This document shows positions 32,883 through 42,331 of a stretch of 64,000 nt of DNA, one piece after another. Position numbers and translations under genes: made by a program. Location of the stretch: contig NZ_QRHA01000006.1 of NCBI RefSeq assembly GCF_003367475.1, forward strand, positions 1-64,000, in the 5' to 3' direction. Positions within the stretch are counted from its first letter, which is position 1, and every line of letters starts with the position of its first letter. The notes beneath the pieces were generated by a model. It did no database searches and had not been told where the DNA came from. It saw only the letters and a program-made list of their open reading frames with translations. This DNA is from Alteromonas aestuariivivens (GTDB taxonomy: Bacteria > Pseudomonadota > Gammaproteobacteria > Enterobacterales > Alteromonadaceae).

Positions 32883-33797
32883 ATGTTGAGAGTAGCAGTA
32901 TTGGGCGAGTGCATGATTGAACTCAGTCAGCTTGCAAACAATGAATTTAAGCTGGGGTTTGGAGGTGATACTTCAAATACCGCTATTTATCTGGCGCGCT
33001 GCCATGGCGAGGCTGACTATTTTACTGCCCTTAGCGACGATACCTACAGTCAACAAATGATCCAGTGCTGGCAGGAAGAAGGGGTCGGGACTCAACATGT
33101 CAAAATCCAGCCCAATCAGCTTCCTGGCCTTTACATCATAAACAACGACAGTTCCGGCGAACGTTTTTTCAGTTACTGGCGTCAGAATTCACCTGCCCGG
33201 TCTTTACTTTCTGTTTTTCCTGAAGTGTTTGACGAGCTAAAGCAATATCCAATTATTTTTCTCAGTGGCATTACATTGTCGCTTTACAGCCAGCAGGATC
33301 GTAACAATCTGTTCGCTTTTTTGGCGGACTATCGTGCAGGTGGTGGCATTGTGGCGTTCGATAACAACTACCGTGAACGCAACTGGCAAAGCATCGCCGA
33401 AGCCCGGCAAACCTTTAACACCATGATGCAACTGACCGATTGGGCGGTGATCAGCTTTGATGATGAAAAGTCTTTGTATGGCGAACATTCGGTGGACGAG
33501 TGTATAAACCGCTGGGCTAAGGCCGGTGCCAAAGAGCTGGTGGTGAAAAACGGCCATCACGGCTGCACCTTGTATGCAGGTGGTGAGGTGTCCTTCTATC
33601 CGGTTACCAACATAGTAAAGCCTGTTGATACTACGGCTGCTGGAGATTCCTTCAACGGTGCGTTCCTTGCGGCCAAACTTCAGGGCAGAAGCGCCGCTGA
33701 ATGCATTGAAGCCGGTCAGCTGTGTGCTGCGACAGTGATTATGCACAAGGGCGCGATTATTGATAAAGCGATTGATTTGTCAGGGGGGCGTTCATGA
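32883..33797 (+). CDS. kdgK: 2-keto-3-deoxygluconate kinase
   Basis: A 304-residue PfkB-family kinase. It has an N-terminal G-E-C-M-I-E-L motif, F-G-G-D-T-S-N-T-A sugar-binding segment and the C-terminal signature D-T-T-A-A-G-D-S-F-N-G-A-F with the catalytic Asp. It would phosphorylate KDG made by KduD to KDPG. It begins an operon of kdgK, a TRAP transporter, kduD and kduI, with a four-base overlap (ATGA) to the next gene. No KDPG aldolase gene is in the window, so cleavage must rely on eda elsewhere. Confidence 0.92.
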   Translation: MLRVAVLGECMIELSQLANNEFKLGFGGDTSNTAIYLARCHGEADYFTALSDDTYSQQMIQCWQEEGVGTQHVKIQPNQLPGLYIINNDSSGERFFSYWRQNSPARSLLSVFPEVFDELKQYPIIFLSGITLSLYSQQDRNNLFAFLADYRAGGGIVAFDNNYRERNWQSIAEARQTFNTMMQLTDWAVISFDDEKSLYGEHSVDECINRWAKAGAKELVVKNGHHGCTLYAGGEVSFYPVTNIVKPVDTTAAGDSFNGAFLAAKLQGRSAAECIEAGQLCAATVIMHKGAIIDKAIDLSGGRS

Positions 33798-34789
33798 CTC
33801 GTGTGAAAGGATGGTTGTGCGCCTCAGTCTGTGCCTTGCTTGTTTTGCTTAATGGCTGTGGGGGCTACAAAGAAGACGGAACGGTTATCCGTCTGGCACA
33901 TGGTCTTGATACCCAGCACCCTGTTCATCAGTCGCTGGTTTACATGAACGATGTATTGAAAGAGCTTTCTGGCGGTGAAATGTCACTGGTGATCTACTCT
34001 TCTGGCCAGGTTGGTTCGGAGCGTGAAGTGCTTGAGCTCATCCAGATTGGCAGTATGGGCATGACAAAAGTGTCGGCCAGCTCGCTGGAAGCGTTTGTAC
34101 CGCAAATGAAGGTATTCAGTCTGCCGTATTTGTTCAACGATGAGAACCATTACTGGCAAACACTGGAGAGTGAACTCGGAAGCGAACTGCTCGACGCCGG
34201 TCAGCCATTTCTGATCAAGGGGTTGGGGTACTTTGACGCCGGAAGCCGGAGTTTCTACACCACGTCGAAGAAAGTCACCGGGCCGGACGATCTCAGTGGC
34301 CTCAAAGTCCGGGTAATGAGCAGCCAATCAGCGGTTGAAATGGTGAACACCATGGGCGGCTCAGCCACCCCAATCAGTTGGGGCGAACTGTACACCTCTC
34401 TTCAGCAGGGTATTGTGGATGCGGCTGAAAACAACCCGCCTTCGTTTTACTTTTCCAAGCACTATGAAGTCAGCAAGTACTTCATTGTAGACGAGCACAC
34501 GTCCATTCCGGATGTCATCGTAATCGGCACTCACGTATGGAACCAGTTGAGCGAACAGCAAAAGAGCTGGTTGCAGGAGGCCATGAGCAAGGCCACGGCT
34601 TACCAGCGCAAGCTCTGGGCAGAATCGACAGCAATGTCTTTGCAGAAAGTGCGTGAAGCCGGCGTTGAAGTAATGGAAGTGGATAAAGGCCAGTTCCAGG
34701 ACAGTGTAAAACCCATATATGAGCGCATTAAAGGCACGCCTTTGGAGTCGCTGGTTGACCGTATTCGCCAGTTGGGAGGTCAGTCATGA
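33794..34789 (+). CDS. dctP: TRAP transporter solute-binding protein
   Basis: A 331-residue DctP-type periplasmic receptor. The N-terminal signal ends L-N-G-C, suggesting a lipoprotein or a cleaved signal. The binding domain has L-A-H-G-L-D-T-Q-H-P-V-H, the S-G-L-K-V-R-V-M motif with the carboxylate-binding Arg, and N-N-P-P-S-F-Y. TRAP receptors bind acidic ligands; in an operon with kdgK, kduD and kduI the ligand is probably an unsaturated uronate, 5-keto-4-deoxyuronate or KDG. It overlaps both neighbours by four bases. Confidence 0.93.
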   Translation: MTRVKGWLCASVCALLVLLNGCGGYKEDGTVIRLAHGLDTQHPVHQSLVYMNDVLKELSGGEMSLVIYSSGQVGSEREVLELIQIGSMGMTKVSASSLEAFVPQMKVFSLPYLFNDENHYWQTLESELGSELLDAGQPFLIKGLGYFDAGSRSFYTTSKKVTGPDDLSGLKVRVMSSQSAVEMVNTMGGSATPISWGELYTSLQQGIVDAAENNPPSFYFSKHYEVSKYFIVDEHTSIPDVIVIGTHVWNQLSEQQKSWLQEAMSKATAYQRKLWAESTAMSLQKVREAGVEVMEVDKGQFQDSVKPIYERIKGTPLESLVDRIRQLGGQS

Positions 34790-35289
34790 ATCATTTTAAT
34801 GGTTTGTTGGGGGCATTGAACCGAAATCTGCGGGTATTGCTGGCTGCAATGATGGTGTTGCTGGTGGCAGATGTCAGTTGGCAGGTACTGACTCGTTTTA
34901 TCCTGGCACAGCCCAGCTCCTTTACCGAAGAAATTGCCCGTTTTCTGCTGATTTGGATCAGTCTGCTCGGTGGGGCCTATGCATATTGGGAACACAGCCA
35001 TCTCGGCTTTGATCTCATTGTGCGCAATATATCCGCCGCGAAAGCCAGGTTCATATTCAAGTTGTGCTGTGTGCTGGTTGCCATATTTGCCGTCACAGTG
35101 CTGATTGTTGGTGGAAGCAATCTGGTGCGATTAACCTGGGTTTTGGGCCAGCAATCAGCTGTGCTGGGTATTCCTATGGCCGCGGTATATGTAGTGCTGC
35201 CGGTTACGGGGGTATTGTTCCTTATGTACAGCGTGTATTTTTTGTTGACTGAACAAAGCCAGCGAGTGGCTCATGAGGTGGGCGAATGA
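34786..35289 (+). CDS. dctQ: TRAP transporter small membrane subunit
   Basis: A 167-residue DctQ-type protein with four predicted membrane spans (about residues 13-35, 47-66, 85-110, 125-150) and the F-T-E-E-I-A-R-F-L-L-I-W-I-S-L-L-G-G-A motif. It connects the receptor to the DctM channel subunit, using a Na+ gradient. The start overlaps the dctP stop and its end overlaps dctM as ATGA, giving tight coupling. Confidence 0.93.
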   Translation: MNHFNGLLGALNRNLRVLLAAMMVLLVADVSWQVLTRFILAQPSSFTEEIARFLLIWISLLGGAYAYWEHSHLGFDLIVRNISAAKARFIFKLCCVLVAIFAVTVLIVGGSNLVRLTWVLGQQSAVLGIPMAAVYVVLPVTGVLFLMYSVYFLLTEQSQRVAHEVGE

Positions 35290-36578
35290 CCAGTGCAATT
35301 TTATTCGGTGTATTTGCTGCACTCCTTCTTATCAACTTGCCGATAGCGCTTGCAATTATTTTTGCAACCCTGGTGACTATGCTTGCCACCATAGATTCGT
35401 TGCCAGCCGTGACTACCATTGCGCAACGTCTGTCTGCTGGGATTGACAGTTTTGCCTTACTTGCTATTCCGTTTTTTATACTCTCCGGTTACATCATGGG
35501 GCAGGGCGGCATAGCATTGCGTCTGATTGACTGTGCCAAAGTTTTTGTTGGCCGCTTGCCAGGCGGGCTGGCGTTTGTAAATGTTATTTCCTGCGCCCTG
35601 TTTGGTTCCATATCAGGCTCTGCGGTTGCGGCCACTTCGGCCATTGGTGGGTTTATGATCCCGGCGATGGAGAAAGAGGGCTATAACAAACCTTTCAGTA
35701 CTGCTGTGACCGTAACTGCGGCCACCACCGGAATGCTGATCCCGCCCAGTAACATTCTGATTATCTATTCCCTTGCCAGTGGTGGTGTGTCCATTGCGGC
35801 CCTGTTCATAGCAGGTTACCTGCCGGGGCTGCTGGTCACGGCACTGCTCATTGTCGGCGCTGCCCTGTATGTCAGGCGCAAGGAGATTCAGCCGTTGTCC
35901 AAGGAGTCCATCGGCCCGTTCTGGCCATCAGTCTTCGGTGCCTTGCCCAGCCTGCTGCTTATCTTCATCATCATCGGCGGCATCATAGGTGGGGCCTTTA
36001 CGCCCACGGAAGCCGGGGCCATTGCGGTACTCTATTCGTTAGTAATTTCGCTGGTATTCTATCGTGAACTGACCGTCAGGGACCTTTATCCAATTTTGCT
36101 GAAGACGGTTAACACTACAGCAATAGTGATGCTTCTGATTGGTGCGTCATCCGCCATGTCCTGGCTGATGTCGTACGAACTGATCCCCCAAAGTATCAGC
36201 GCAACCCTGCTGTCGCTTTCCGAAAACCCGCTGATCATCCTGCTGATCATCAACATCATTCTGCTGTTGGTCGGGACCTTTATGGATATGACGCCAGCGG
36301 TACTGATTTTTACGCCAATATTTCTGCCGGTGGCCGAGATGCTTGGTATTTCTCCACTGCATTTCGGGATCATGATGATCCTCAACCTGTCTATCGGCTT
36401 GTGTACCCCTCCGGTCGGCAGCGTGCTGTTTGTGGGGTGCAGTATCGGTAAGGTATCCATCAGCCAGATTATGAAACCGATATTGCCGATGTATGTGGCA
36501 ATGGTTGTCGCACTGATTATCGTAGCCGCCGTACCTGGAGTGAGTGAGTACTTGCCCAGAGTGCTTGGGTTGATTTAA
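35286..36578 (+). CDS. dctM: TRAP transporter large permease
   Basis: A 430-residue DctM-type permease with about 12 membrane segments and family motifs I-P-F-F-I-L-S-G-Y-I-M, G-S-I-S-G-S-A-V-A, P-P-S-N and G-A-F-T-P-T-E-A-G-A. Together with the DctP and DctQ genes it completes a Na+-coupled TRAP system. The substrate is inferred from the flanking uronate genes. Confidence 0.95.
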   Translation: MTSAILFGVFAALLLINLPIALAIIFATLVTMLATIDSLPAVTTIAQRLSAGIDSFALLAIPFFILSGYIMGQGGIALRLIDCAKVFVGRLPGGLAFVNVISCALFGSISGSAVAATSAIGGFMIPAMEKEGYNKPFSTAVTVTAATTGMLIPPSNILIIYSLASGGVSIAALFIAGYLPGLLVTALLIVGAALYVRRKEIQPLSKESIGPFWPSVFGALPSLLLIFIIIGGIIGGAFTPTEAGAIAVLYSLVISLVFYRELTVRDLYPILLKTVNTTAIVMLLIGASSAMSWLMSYELIPQSISATLLSLSENPLIILLIINIILLLVGTFMDMTPAVLIFTPIFLPVAEMLGISPLHFGIMMILNLSIGLCTPPVGSVLFVGCSIGKVSISQIMKPILPMYVAMVVALIIVAAVPGVSEYLPRVLGLI

Positions 36579-36618
36579 TAAACATCATTTAGCTTTAACA
36601 CAGATACAGGAACGAGAA

Positions 36619-37392
36619 ATGAGCGCGTACTTGCAAAAACAATTTGGTCTTAAAGACAAAGTCGCAGTAGTAACCGGTGCCAGCCGAGGGCTGGGTCAGG
36701 CGATGGCGGTGGCGTTGGGTGAGGCCGGCGCGACTGTCGTTGCTGTAGGCTCAAAAGTGGAGAACGTTGCAAAGACTATCGCTTTGCTCGAAGAAAAAGG
36801 CGTTCCATGTATGGCCCTGGGTTGTGATCAGGGTGACGGCAAGCAAATTGCCGAGGCGGTAGAATCCGTTATCAGCCGTTTCGGTAAGATTGATATTCTG
36901 GTTAACAACGCCGGAACCATTAAACGTGCCCCGGCCCACGAATTTTCCGATGATGACTGGGACGACGTAATCAACACCAACCTGAACGGTGTGTTCAAGT
37001 TCTGCCGTGCTGCCGGCAAGCAAATGCTCAAACAGAAATCCGGCAAAATCATCAATATTGCATCATTGCTGAGCTTCTCAGGAGGCATCACAGTGCCATC
37101 CTACGCCGCCAGTAAGGGTGGTGTGGCTCAGTTGACCAAGGCGCTTGCCAACGAATGGGCTTCCAGCAATATCCAGGTAAACGCAATTGCACCTGGTTAC
37201 TTCGAAACAGATAACACTTATAACCTACGTCAGGACTCAGAGCGCTTCAAAAGCATCTCTGACCGCATTCCCAGCGGCGAATGGGGCAAGCCAGAAGATC
37301 TGGCCGGTGCAGTGGTTTTTCTATCCAGCAATGCATCGAATTACATGAACGGCCACATCATGCTGGTCGACGGCGGCTGGATGGCTCGATAA
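36619..37392 (+). CDS. kduD: 2-keto-3-deoxygluconate 5-dehydrogenase (KduD), SDR family
   Basis: A 257-residue short-chain dehydrogenase with T-G-A-S-R-G-L-G cofactor motif, N-N-A-G and Y-A-A-S-K catalytic pair. The sequence resembles KduD: V-N-A-I-A-P-G-Y-F-E-T-D-N-T. It reduces 2,5-diketo-3-deoxygluconate (DKII) from KduI to KDG, usually with NADH. It sits between the TRAP genes and kduI, 40 bp after dctM. AGGAACGAG precedes the ATG. Confidence 0.93.
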   Translation: MSAYLQKQFGLKDKVAVVTGASRGLGQAMAVALGEAGATVVAVGSKVENVAKTIALLEEKGVPCMALGCDQGDGKQIAEAVESVISRFGKIDILVNNAGTIKRAPAHEFSDDDWDDVINTNLNGVFKFCRAAGKQMLKQKSGKIINIASLLSFSGGITVPSYAASKGGVAQLTKALANEWASSNIQVNAIAPGYFETDNTYNLRQDSERFKSISDRIPSGEWGKPEDLAGAVVFLSSNASNYMNGHIMLVDGGWMAR

Positions 37393-37458
37393 GCGCCACC
37401 GCTGAAATGGTAACACTGCCCAGCGAAATTTGCGGGGCACTCGTTTGAAGGAATGATT

Positions 37459-38289
37459 ATGGACTTTATGTTTTCGGCTGATATCCGAAGCTATAAAACC
37501 ATGCGCAATGATGAACTGCGTGAAGCGTTTGTGACCGCTCCCTTGTTTGAAAGCGGCAAGATTAACCTGACATACACTGACGTAGACCGTGCGGTAATTG
37601 GTGGAATTACCCCTGCCGCCGATGCGATTCAACTGCCTACCCATAAAGAGCTGGCGGCCGATTATTTTTGTCAGCGCCGTGAGGCAGGCGTAATCAATAT
37701 CGGTGGCCCAGGCCGCATCGAAGTGGATGGTGCATCCTACGATATGGCCAACCGTGACAGCCTGTACATTGCTAAGGAAAGCCAGGATGTTCAGTTTTAC
37801 TCGGACGACACGGCCAATCCGGCAAAATATTATCTGGTTTCGTATCCGGCACACCGGGTAACAAAAACCGTCCACGTACCGAAAAGCGCTGCCAAATTCA
37901 TTGAACTGGGCTCACAGGAAACGTCCAACGAACGGACCATTTTCCAGTCAATTCGCCCGGGGATTGTTGACAGCTGCCAGCTGGTAATGGGGATAACCGA
38001 ACTCAAGAGTGGCAGCGTGTGGAACACCAAGCCACCACATACCCATTTCAGACGCACTGAAATATACATGTACTTCGATTTGCCGGAAGGCGAAAAGGTG
38101 TTCCATTTGATGGGGCAGCCAACAGAAGTACGCACCCTGCCGTTGGACAGTGAAGTGGCGGTAGCGTCACCCAGCTGGTCCATACACAGTGGCGCTGGTA
38201 CCACCAACTACGCTTTTGTTTGGGCGATGGGCGGTGAAAACCAGGAGTTTGACGATATGGACCACATTCAGGTGTCCGACCTTCGTTAA
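37459..38289 (+). CDS. kduI: 5-keto-4-deoxyuronate isomerase (KduI)
   Basis: About 276 residues, resembling E. coli KduI from end to end: I-D/V-R-V-I-G-G-I, V-I-N-I-G-G-x-G, T-H-x-R-R-T/M-E-I-Y zinc-site block (two His and a Glu), W-S-I-H-S-G-x-G with the fourth ligand, and a C-terminal D-D-M-D-H. It isomerises the 5-keto-4-deoxyuronate released by GH105 to DKII. I prefer ATG 37459, seven bases after AAGGA, to ATG 37453, which touches it. It completes the uronate branch of ulvan breakdown. Confidence 0.95.
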   Translation: MDFMFSADIRSYKTMRNDELREAFVTAPLFESGKINLTYTDVDRAVIGGITPAADAIQLPTHKELAADYFCQRREAGVINIGGPGRIEVDGASYDMANRDSLYIAKESQDVQFYSDDTANPAKYYLVSYPAHRVTKTVHVPKSAAKFIELGSQETSNERTIFQSIRPGIVDSCQLVMGITELKSGSVWNTKPPHTHFRRTEIYMYFDLPEGEKVFHLMGQPTEVRTLPLDSEVAVASPSWSIHSGAGTTNYAFVWAMGGENQEFDDMDHIQVSDLR

Positions 38290-38418
38290 CGCCGCTGTTA
38301 AATTAGCTGCACATTAACCTGCCGGCCTTAGCCGGTAGGGTTGTCCTATCTAAGATGCGTGTCATTTCGGCCTGTAGGCCGGGGTGTTGCTGTGTCTTTT
38401 ATTCAGGAGTGAGAAGTT

Positions 38419-39585
38419 ATGGCAAAGATAGCCTGTTTGAAAGAAGGCGTGGCGAACGAACGTCGCTGCGCGATGTTGCCGATAAACGTGAAAGGATACA
38501 CACGGTTGGGTGCAGAAGTGCTGGTGGAGTCGGGTATAGGTGAAGGAATTTTCATTTCCGACGAAGAGTATATTGTTGCCGGCGCAAAAGTTTTGGAGAG
38601 TCGCAAAAAGCTTCTCGAAGACGCTGATATTGTGTTGTTGGTAAACAAGCTTCCCAAAGAAGAAATTCCAACGCTGAAAGGCAAAACGGTCATCAGCTTT
38701 CTGGACCCGTTTCAGAGCCTGGAGTACGTACAGTTGTTGAGCCAGTATCAGGTTACCAGCCTCAGTATGGAGATGATCCCGCGTACCACTCGCTGTCAGA
38801 AAATGGATGCGCTCAGCTCCCAGGCCAGTCTGGCGGGTTACACCATGGTGATTAAAGCCATGAGTGAACTGCAGACTGTGCTGCCGATGATGATGACAGC
38901 TGCAGGTACCATTCGCCCGGCCAAGGTTTTTGTAATTGGTGCCGGTGTTGCCGGATTGCAGGCCATTGCGACCGCCAAGCGTATGGGGGCAGCAGTTACG
39001 GCCTTTGATACCCGTAGCGTGGTTGCAGAACAGGTACGCTCGTTAGGAGCAAAATTCCTCGACATCGATTTGGGTGAAACGGGGCAGACCGCACAGGGGT
39101 ACGCTCAGGAGCTGACCAAGGAACAGGTCCAAAAGCAAAAAGAAGCCCAGGCCAAGTGCATTGCTGAATCGGACATCGTGATCACCACGGCGCAACTGTT
39201 CGGACGTAAGCCTCCGGTTCTTATCGATTTGGATACCATAAGCGCGATGAAACCTGGCTCGGTGATTGTGGATATGGCGGCAGAGAATGGTGGCAATGTT
39301 GAAGGGTCGGTTGGCGGAAAAACCACTGTCATCGATCAGGTCACCGTGATTGGCACCGGAAACTGGTCGAACGAAGTTGCCCTCAATGCTTCTCAGATGT
39401 ACGCGAACAACCTGTTCCATCTGGTGAGTGAATTCTGGCAGCAGGAAACCAATGAATTTACCGTTAACCTGGATGACGAAATTCAGAGTAACGCCGTGAT
39501 TACCCACCAGGGCGATGTGACCAACAGCGCCATTCGTGCACTGTGTGAACCTGCCACTCCTGAACCTGTCGAGGAAGCATCATGA
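38419..39585 (+). CDS. pntAA: NAD(P) transhydrogenase alpha subunit, domain I (three-gene form)
   Basis: A 388-residue NAD(H)-binding subunit of proton-translocating transhydrogenase. It has V-I-G-A-G-V-A-G-L-Q-A-I for the dinucleotide fold and Q-D-like segment near M-I-P-R-T-T-R. The membrane part of the E. coli alpha chain is encoded separately by the next gene, as in the alpha-proteobacterial three-gene arrangement. It makes NADPH from NADH at the expense of the proton gradient. Here it follows kduI by 130 bp and may balance NADH produced by the sugar-oxidation steps. Confidence 0.93.
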   Translation: MAKIACLKEGVANERRCAMLPINVKGYTRLGAEVLVESGIGEGIFISDEEYIVAGAKVLESRKKLLEDADIVLLVNKLPKEEIPTLKGKTVISFLDPFQSLEYVQLLSQYQVTSLSMEMIPRTTRCQKMDALSSQASLAGYTMVIKAMSELQTVLPMMMTAAGTIRPAKVFVIGAGVAGLQAIATAKRMGAAVTAFDTRSVVAEQVRSLGAKFLDIDLGETGQTAQGYAQELTKEQVQKQKEAQAKCIAESDIVITTAQLFGRKPPVLIDLDTISAMKPGSVIVDMAAENGGNVEGSVGGKTTVIDQVTVIGTGNWSNEVALNASQMYANNLFHLVSEFWQQETNEFTVNLDDEIQSNAVITHQGDVTNSAIRALCEPATPEPVEEAS

Positions 39586-39857
39586 CCGGAATCTATTTGC
39601 TTTTCATTCTTATACTGTCAATTTTTGTTGGCTTCGAAATTATCCGAAAGGTACCCGCTACGCTGCATACTCCGTTGATGTCCGGAGCCAATGCTATTTC
39701 GGGAATCACCCTGATTGGTGCGTTAAGTCTGGCTGGTGGCGAAAACCAGCATATTGCTACCTGGTTGGGTTTTTGCGCGGTAATGCTGGCTACGGTGAAC
39801 GTGGTGGGTGGTTACCTGGTTACGGATCGCATGCTTGCCATGTTTAAAAAGCGGTAG
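39582..39857 (+). CDS. pntAB: NAD(P) transhydrogenase alpha subunit, membrane part
   Basis: A 91-residue protein with three hydrophobic segments, matching the PntAB membrane subunit (I-R-K-V-P-A-T-L-H-T-P-L-M-S-G-A-N-A-I-S-G motif). It overlaps the upstream subunit gene as ATGA and precedes pntB by eight bases. It forms part of the proton channel. Confidence 0.93.
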   Translation: MTGIYLLFILILSIFVGFEIIRKVPATLHTPLMSGANAISGITLIGALSLAGGENQHIATWLGFCAVMLATVNVVGGYLVTDRMLAMFKKR

Positions 39858-39865
39858 GAATCGTT

Positions 39866-41236
39866 ATGAGTGATTTTTCTCTGTTGATTAACGCGACTTA
39901 TGTATTTTGCGCGTTGCTGTTTATCATGGGGCTTAAACTGCTGAGTCACCCTTCGACGGCACGTAAAGGCAACATTCTGTCTTCTCTGGGTATGCTGATA
40001 GCCATCCTGGTCACCTTACTCGATCACAATATTATCTCTTACCAGCTGATACTAGCCGGAATTGTGCTGGGGTCGGCAATTGGTGTTTTCGCTGCCAAGA
40101 AAGTTGAAATGACCGCGATGCCTGAACTGGTTTCCCTGTTCAACGGTGTCGGCGGCCTGGCCAGTCTTGCGGTTGCCTATGCGGCCATTGTCAGTGACAA
40201 TCCTCTCACTACCTTTGAGCTCTCGGTAAGTGTGGTTGCGCTGCTGATTGGTGCGGTGACGTTCTCAGGCAGTGTAATTGCCTGGGCAAAGCTGAGTGAG
40301 CGCATGGTCGGGCGTCCGGTTGTGTTCAAAGGCCAGGAAGTTGCCAACGTGGCGTTGGTTATTGCCATCCTTGCAATTGGCGTGCTGCTGGTTCGGCAGC
40401 CTGATGTCACAATGTGGCATTATGCGATGATCGCTCTGGCGCTTCTAATGGGGGTGATGCTGGTTCTGCCCATTGGCGGTGCGGATATGCCGGTGGTGAT
40501 TTCATTACTGAACAGCTACTCCGGCCTTGCAGCCTGTGCGGCGGGATTCGCGCTCGAAAACAATCTGTTGATTGTGGCCGGTTCGCTGGTAGGAGCCAGC
40601 GGTATCATTCTGACCAACATCATGTGTAAGGCCATGAACCGCTCACTGGTTAACGTGCTGACCTCCGGCTTCCAGGCCGTGGTTACCAGTGATATGAAAA
40701 TTGAAGGTGAAATTAAGGCACTCAGCCCGGATGACGCCTTCTATGTACTGGAAGCTGCTCAGTCTGTGCTGGTTATTCCCGGTTACGGTATGGCGGTTGC
40801 CCAGGCTCAGCATGCCATGAAGGAACTGCAGGAACTGATCGAAAGTAACGGCGCCGAAGTGGCGTACGCCATTCACCCGGTAGCCGGTCGTATGCCGGGC
40901 CATATGAACGTGTTGCTGGCTGAAGCCGACATTTCCTACGACAAGCTGTTCGAGATGGACGAAATCAACCCGCGCATCGAAAACTTCGACGTCGCCATCG
41001 TGATTGGCGCCAATGATGTTGTGAATCCGGCGGCGCGGGAAATGAAAGGCAGCCCGATTTACGGTATGCCGGTTATTAATGCCGACCTGGCGAAAAACGT
41101 CTTTGTACTCAAACGGGGTATGGCGACCGGCTTCGCGGGTATCGACAACCCGCTGTTCTTCAAGCCGAACTGCCGGATGATTTTCGGTGACGCCAAAGAG
41201 TCGCTGAATAACCTGGTACGTCAGTTCGCAAGTTAA
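39866..41236 (+). CDS. pntB: NAD(P) transhydrogenase beta subunit
   Basis: A 456-residue protein: N-terminal membrane domain of about nine helices (to residue 270) and a C-terminal NADP(H)-binding domain with V-I-P-G-Y-G-M-A-V-A-Q-A-Q and H-P-V-A-G-R-M-P-G-H-M-N-V-L. It completes the transhydrogenase with the two preceding genes. A terminator follows at 41261. Confidence 0.95.
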   Translation: MSDFSLLINATYVFCALLFIMGLKLLSHPSTARKGNILSSLGMLIAILVTLLDHNIISYQLILAGIVLGSAIGVFAAKKVEMTAMPELVSLFNGVGGLASLAVAYAAIVSDNPLTTFELSVSVVALLIGAVTFSGSVIAWAKLSERMVGRPVVFKGQEVANVALVIAILAIGVLLVRQPDVTMWHYAMIALALLMGVMLVLPIGGADMPVVISLLNSYSGLAACAAGFALENNLLIVAGSLVGASGIILTNIMCKAMNRSLVNVLTSGFQAVVTSDMKIEGEIKALSPDDAFYVLEAAQSVLVIPGYGMAVAQAQHAMKELQELIESNGAEVAYAIHPVAGRMPGHMNVLLAEADISYDKLFEMDEINPRIENFDVAIVIGANDVVNPAAREMKGSPIYGMPVINADLAKNVFVLKRGMATGFAGIDNPLFFKPNCRMIFGDAKESLNNLVRQFAS

Positions 41237-41260
41237 TGTGTCGCTAAGGCACAAATTACC

Positions 41261-41292
41261 AAGGCGATACCGGTTTGGTTATCGCCTTTTTT
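41261..41292. terminator. Bidirectional terminator between pntB and the LysR gene
   Basis: AAGGCGATA pairs with TATCGCCTT around a loop of about ten bases, followed by a T run on the plus strand. It separates convergent genes. Confidence 0.9.
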
Positions 41293-41307
41293 ATTGCAGG
41301 ACGGGGA

Positions 41308-42213
41308 TCATTCGAAGTAATGCCGCAGGTCCTGGTAGGCTGCCTTGATACTCTGGATGAGTAATTCGATTTTTTTTGGCTTCATGCGGGTGTATGGGTA
41401 AACCGCAAACACGCCCAGCGAGCGGGGTTGGTGCTCCGATAATACTTCTACCAGAGCGCCCGCCTGCAATTCTTCGTACACACTGCATTTGGGTACATAG
41501 ATCACCCCAGTGTCATACAGGGCTGCTTTTTTCAGCGTCAGTGCGTTGTTGGACGACATACTCCCTGACACCCGAATGGCACGGGATTTGGTTTTACTGC
41601 CGAAGCGCCACTCGTTACTGCCGTTGGTTTGTAAGTCGTAGCAAAGGCAATTGTGTTGTTTGAGGTCGTCGATAGAGTCCAGTGGTGCCGAAGATCCCAG
41701 GTAAGCGGGTGAGGCACACACTACCCAGTTGGATTGCAGCAGGGGAACTGCGATAAGTGATGAGTCTTTGAGTTCGGCCGTGCGGATGGCAAGATCTACG
41801 CCGTCCTCCACCAGATCCACAAGTTTGTTTTCCAGCCTGAGTTCGATGGTGATATTAGGGTAGGTACGGCAAAATTCCGAAATCACTTTGGCTAACAGCA
41901 GTTCACCGGAAATGGTGGGAACCGACATGGTGATGTGGCCGGAGATATCGCGCGAAAGCTCATTCACGGCAGTGAATGCGTCGCTGGCCTGCTGGTTGAG
42001 CCCTTTTGCGTGCTGGTACAAGGTTCTGCCCGCGTCGGTCAAGCTCAGTTTTCGGGTGGTGCGATACAGCAACTGGGTGTTGAGCTCAGCTTCCAGCGCA
42101 GAAATTTTCTTGCTGACAACGGTATTCGACAGCCCGGTTTTCCTTGCTGCGCCGTTGAAGGATTTTTCCTCCACCACGGCGGCAAATATCACCAACTCAG
42201 ATGCACCTATCAT
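41308..42213 (-). CDS. LysR-family transcriptional regulator
   Basis: A 301-residue LysR protein: N-terminal winged helix (F-N-G-A-A-R-K-T-G-L-S-N-T-V-V-S-K-K-I-S-A-L-E) and a LysR substrate-binding domain, with V-S-V-P-T-I-S-G-E and V-D-L-A-I-R-T-A-E. It is divergent from the lutABC-fbp operon with a 118-bp spacer, the usual position of a LysR regulator of that operon. The effector is unknown; lactate is a fair guess. Confidence 0.9.
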   Translation of the reverse strand: MIGASELVIFAAVVEEKSFNGAARKTGLSNTVVSKKISALEAELNTQLLYRTTRKLSLTDAGRTLYQHAKGLNQQASDAFTAVNELSRDISGHITMSVPTISGELLLAKVISEFCRTYPNITIELRLENKLVDLVEDGVDLAIRTAELKDSSLIAVPLLQSNWVVCASPAYLGSSAPLDSIDDLKQHNCLCYDLQTNGSNEWRFGSKTKSRAIRVSGSMSSNNALTLKKAALYDTGVIYVPKCSVYEELQAGALVEVLSEHQPRSLGVFAVYPYTRMKPKKIELLIQSIKAAYQDLRHYFE

Positions 42214-42331
42214 TGCTTACCTATTATGCTTTTTTGGGAAATAGTTAATTTAATTAATGCCAATATACATATAAAAGGGCGAGCGGTATAGTCACCTGAA
42301 TAACCAATGCCAGCATGAGTAAGGGAGTGGT

